This document shows positions 60,600 through 64,000 of a stretch of 64,000 nucleotides of DNA, piece after piece. Location: assembly GCF_027744825.2 (NCBI RefSeq), contig NW_026527057.1, forward strand, positions 372,001-436,000. The letters are read 5' to 3'. The notes beneath the pieces were generated by a model. It worked only from the letters and a program-made list of their open reading frames with translations, ran no database searches and was not told where the DNA came from. Positions within the stretch are counted from its first letter, which is position 1. Every line of letters begins with the position of its first letter. A program made the position numbers and the translations under genes. The stretch is from Synchiropus splendidus (Eukaryota > Chordata > Actinopteri > Syngnathiformes > Callionymidae).

Positions 60600-63500
60600 C
60601 TTCCCTGAAAAGTTATGGCACAATGCACAAAAAAAACCTTTTCAGCCTGAGATAAGGTGGGTTTCGGAACGCCAAACATAAAAGTGTTGATAACTTTCGA
60701 AAAACACTTTAGACAGCTTAGATTTGATGTGAAACTACTAGAAAGACCCTTTCTGCTATAGTGGGAAGTTAAAATGTCATGTTTTGAAGCTTCCCTGAAA
60801 AGTTATGGCACAATGCACAAAAACGCTTTTCAGCCTGAGATAAGGTGGGTTTCGGAACGCCAAACATAAAAGTGTTGATAACTTTCGAAAAACACTTCAG
60901 ACAGCTTAGATTTGATGTGCACCTACTAGAAAGAACCTTTCTGCTTTAGTGGGAGGTTAAAATTTCATGTTCTGAAGCTTCCCTGAAAAGTTATGGCACA
61001 ATGCGTAAAAACGCTTTTCAGCCTGAGATAAGGTGGGTTTCGGAACGCCAAACATAACAGTGTTGATAACTTTCGAAAAACACTTCATACTGCTTACATT
61101 TGATGTGCAACTACTAGAAAGACCCTTTCAGCTATAGTTGGAGGTTAAAATGTCATGTTCTGAAGCTTCCCTGAAAAGTTATGGCGCAATGCACAAAAAC
61201 GCTTTTCAGCCTGAGATAAGGTGGGTTTCAGAACGCCAAACATAAAAGTGTTGATAACTTTCGAAAAACACTTTAGACAGCTTAGATTTGATGTGAAACT
61301 ACTAGAAAGACCCTTTATGCTATAGTGGGAAGTTAAAATGTCATGTTTTGAAGCTTCCCTGAAAAGTTATGGCACAATGCACAAAAACGCGTTTCAGCCT
61401 GAGATACGGTGGGTTTCGGAACGCCAAACATAGAAGTGTTGATAACTTTCGAAAAACACTTCAGACAGGTTAGATTTGATGTGCACCTACTAGAAAGACC
61501 CTTTCTGCTTTAGTGGGAGGTAAAAATTTCATGTTCTGAAGCTTCCCTGAAAAGTTATGGCACAATGCACAAAAACGCTTTTCAGCCTGAGATAAGGTGG
61601 GTTTCGGAACGCCAAACATGAAAGTGTTAATAACTTTGGAAAAACACTTCAGACAGCTTAGATTTGATGTGCAACTACTAGAAAGACCCTTTCTGCTATT
61701 GTAGGAGGTTAAAATTTCATGTTCTGAAGCTTCCCTGAAAAGTTATGGCACAATGCTCAAAAACGCTTTTCAGCCTGAGATAAGGTGGGTTTCGGAACGC
61801 CAAACATAAAAGTGTTGATAACTTTGGAAAAACACTTCAGACAGCTTAGATTTGATGTGCAACTACTAGAAAGACCCTTTCAGCTATAGTGGGAGGTTAA
61901 AATTTCATGTTCTGAAGCTTCCCTGAAAAGTTATGGCACAATGCGTAAAAACGCTTTTCAGCCTGAGATAAGGTGGGTTTCGGAACGCCAACCATAAAAG
62001 TGTTAATAACTTTGGAAAAACACTTCAGACAGCTTAGATTTGATGTGCACCTACCAGAAAGACCCTTTCTGCTTTAGTGGGAGGTTAAAATTTCATGTTC
62101 TGAAGCTTCCCTGAAAAGTTATGGCACAATGCGTAAAAACGCTTTTCAGCCTGAGATAAGGTGAGTTTCGGAACGCCAAACATAAAAGTGTTAATAACTT
62201 TGGAAAAACACTTCAGACAGCTTAGATTTGATGTGCAACTACTAGAAAGACCCTTTCTGGTATTGTGGGAGGTTAAAATTTCATGTTCTGAAGCTTCCCT
62301 GAAAAGTTATGGCACAATGCTCAAAAACGCTTTTCAGCCTGAGATAAGGTGGGTTTCGGAACGCAAACAAACAGTGTTGATAACTTTCGAAAAACACTTC
62401 AGACAGCTTAGATTTGATGTGCAACTACTAGAAAGACCCTTTCAGCTATAGTGGGAGGTTAAAATTTCATGTTCTGAAGCTTCCCTGAAAAGTTATGGCA
62501 CAATGCACAAAAACGCTTTTCAGCCTGAGATAAGGTGGGTTTCGGAACGCCAAACATAAAAGTGTTGATAACTTTCGAAAAACACTTTAGACAGCTTAGA
62601 TTTGATGTGAAACTACTAGAAAGACCCTTTCTGCTATAGTGGGAAGTTAAAATGTCATGTTTTGAAGCTTCCCTGAAAAGTTATGGCACAATGCACAAAA
62701 ACGCGTTTCAGCCTGAGATAAGGTGGGTTTCGGAACGCCAAACATAGAAGTGTTGATAACTTTCGAAAAACACTTCAGACAGGTTAGATTTGATGTGCAC
62801 CTACTAGAAAGACCCTTTCTGCTTTAGTGGGAGGTAAAAATTTCATGTTCTGAAGCTTCCCTGAAAAGTTATGGCACAATGCGTAAAAACGCTTTTCAGC
62901 CTGAGATGAGGTGGGTTTCGGAACGCCAAACATAAAAGTGTTAATAACTTTGGAAAAACACTTCAGACAGCTTAGATTTGATGTGCAACTACTAGAAAGA
63001 CCCTTTCTGCTATTGTAGGAGGTTAAAATTTCATGTTCTGAAGCTTCCCTGAAAAGTTATGGCACAATGCTCAAAAACGCTTTTCAGCCTGAGATAAGGT
63101 GGGTTTCGGAACGCCAAACATAACAGTGTTGATAACTTTCGAAAAACACTTCAGACAGCTTAGATTTGATGTGCAACTACAAGAAAGACCCTTTCAGCTA
63201 TAGTGGGAGGTTAAAATTTCATGTTCTGAAGCTTCCCTGAAAAGTTATGGCACAATGCGTAAAAACGCTTTTCAGCCTGAGATAAGGTTGGTTTCGGAAC
63301 GCCAAACATAAAAGTGTTAATAACTTTGGAAAAACAATTCAGACAGCTTAGATTTGATGTGCAACTACTAGAAAGACCCTTTCTGCTATTGTGGGAGGTT
63401 AAAATTTCATGTTCTGAAGCTTCCCTGAAATGTTATGGCACAATGCACAAAAACGCTTTTCAGCCTGAGATAAGGTGGGTTTCGGAACGCCAAACATAAA
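60600..63500 (+). repeat. Right-hand higher-order block
   Basis: Variants TTTAGACAGC with GTGAAACTAC and GTCATGTTTTGAAGC, GACAGGTTAGATTTG, and GCTCAAAAACGC recur at 60.7-61.8 and 61.3-63.1 kb, and related forms at 37.6-38.7 kb. One monomer is shortened at about 62,360 (AACGCAAACAAACAG). Confidence 0.6.
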
Positions 63501-64000
63501 AGTGTTGATAACTTTCGAAAAACACTTCAGACAGCTTAGATTTGATGTGCACCTACTAGAAAGACCCTTTCTGCTATAGTGGGACGTTAAAATTTCATGT
63601 TCTGAAGCTTCCCTGAAAAGTTATGGCACAATGCGTAAAAACGCTTTTCAGCCTGAGATAAGGTGGGTTTTGGAACGCCAAACATAAAAGTGTTAATAAC
63701 TTTGGAAAAACACTTCAGACAGCTTAAATTTGATGTGCAACTACTAGAAAGACCCTTTCTGCTATAGTGGGAGGTTAAAATTTCATGTTCTGAAGCTTCC
63801 CTGAAAAGTTGTGGCCCAATGCACAAAAACGCTTTTCAGCCTGAGATAAGGTGGGTTTCGGAACGCCAAACATAAAAGTCTTGATAACTTTCGAAAAACA
63901 CTTCAGACAGCTTAGATTTGATGTGCAACTACTAGAAAGACCCTTTCTGCTATAGTGGGAGGTTAAAATTTCATGTTCTGAAGCTTCCCTGAAAAGTTAT

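Larger units (their letters stand above)
15329..64000 (+). repeat. 188-bp satellite array, about 259 monomers
   Basis: A head-to-tail array runs to the right edge. Landmarks in each monomer, in order: GATAAGGTGGGTTTCGGAAC, GTTGATAACTTTCGAAAAAC, CAGCTTAGATTTGATGTGC, AACTACTAGAAAGACCC, TTCATGTTCTGAAGCTTCCC, AAAAGTTATGGCACAATGC and ACGCTTTTCAGCC. A hand-counted consensus is 188 bp and about 39% GC, with four CpGs and one HindIII site (AAGCTT). All monomers I read have the same orientation, with no transposon or inversion inside. Interior monomers differ at a few positions, and edge monomers at many. Short open frames (60-96 codons, both strands) recur only because the monomers recur. The length is close to a nucleosome repeat, and the organisation resembles centromeric or pericentromeric satellites. 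Confidence 0.97.

Noticed and set aside
15329..64000. Dozens of similar 60-96-residue open frames on both strands of the array (e.g. 20949-21194 +, 28469-28714 +, 47037-47228 -)
   Set aside because: They repeat because the monomer repeats. The 188-bp period is not a multiple of three, so frames end within one or two monomers, and no domain, signal or start context supports a protein.
15329..64000. CRISPR array
   Set aside because: The repeats are adjoining 188-bp monomers with no short repeat/unique spacer pattern and no cas genes, and the surroundings are eukaryotic.
17181..64000. CENP-B box in the monomer (TTCGAAAAACAC)
   Set aside because: It matches the TTCG, A and first C of the core pattern but lacks the GGG that follows, so it is not a credible CENP-B site.

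Overview
The window looks like a repeat-rich stretch of a vertebrate, most likely teleost fish, chromosome. The reasons are intron-containing coding sequence with GT/AG splice sites, and a mixture of DIRS-type, Ty3/Gypsy-type and piggyBac-type elements together with a long satellite array. The species cannot be read from the sequence. There are no bacterial signals: no operons, ribosome binding sites, tRNAs, rRNAs or CRISPR arrays.

Layout. (1) 1-1714, + strand: the 3' end of a split gene that I read as centromere protein C (cenpc). Two exons join in frame and carry CENP-C-like basic/tryptophan motifs. A last exon resembles the final strands of the Mif2/CENP-C cupin. Most of the cupin is not visible, so the copy may be incomplete or decayed. 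(2) 1715-2990: no recognisable gene. (3) About 3.15-8.3 kb, - strand: three broken copies of a DIRS-like tyrosine-recombinase retrotransposon, palindromic repeats near the ends of two of them, and a 0.5 kb tandem duplication (6.84-7.93 kb). (4) 8.39-9.11 kb: a small minisatellite, a diverged duplicated segment and a 39-bp poly(T). (5) 9.38-15.3 kb, - strand: one decayed Ty3/Gypsy-type retrotransposon (gag, protease, RT, RNase H, integrase, polypurine tract, start of the 3' LTR). It is interrupted by a dead piggyBac element (11,482-13,103, at a TTAA site) and by a short retroposon 3' end (about 13,389-13,541). (6) About 15,329 to the window end: an uninterrupted head-to-tail array of a 188-bp satellite, about 259 monomers in one orientation, running off the right edge.

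The satellite array is the dominant and most interesting object. Its left edge (15.3-17.2 kb) is diverged, and the interior is homogenised. It is organised into higher-order repeats of 6, 9 and 13 monomers, with a near-identical 4.9 kb block repeated at an offset of exactly 7520 bp (40 monomers). Each monomer has a HindIII site and an 8-bp dyad, and at least two monomer subfamilies with linked diagnostic bases alternate. This is how centromeric or pericentromeric satellites look, and the nearest gene appears to encode a centromere protein. The proximity may be coincidence. No protein-coding gene is supported inside the array.
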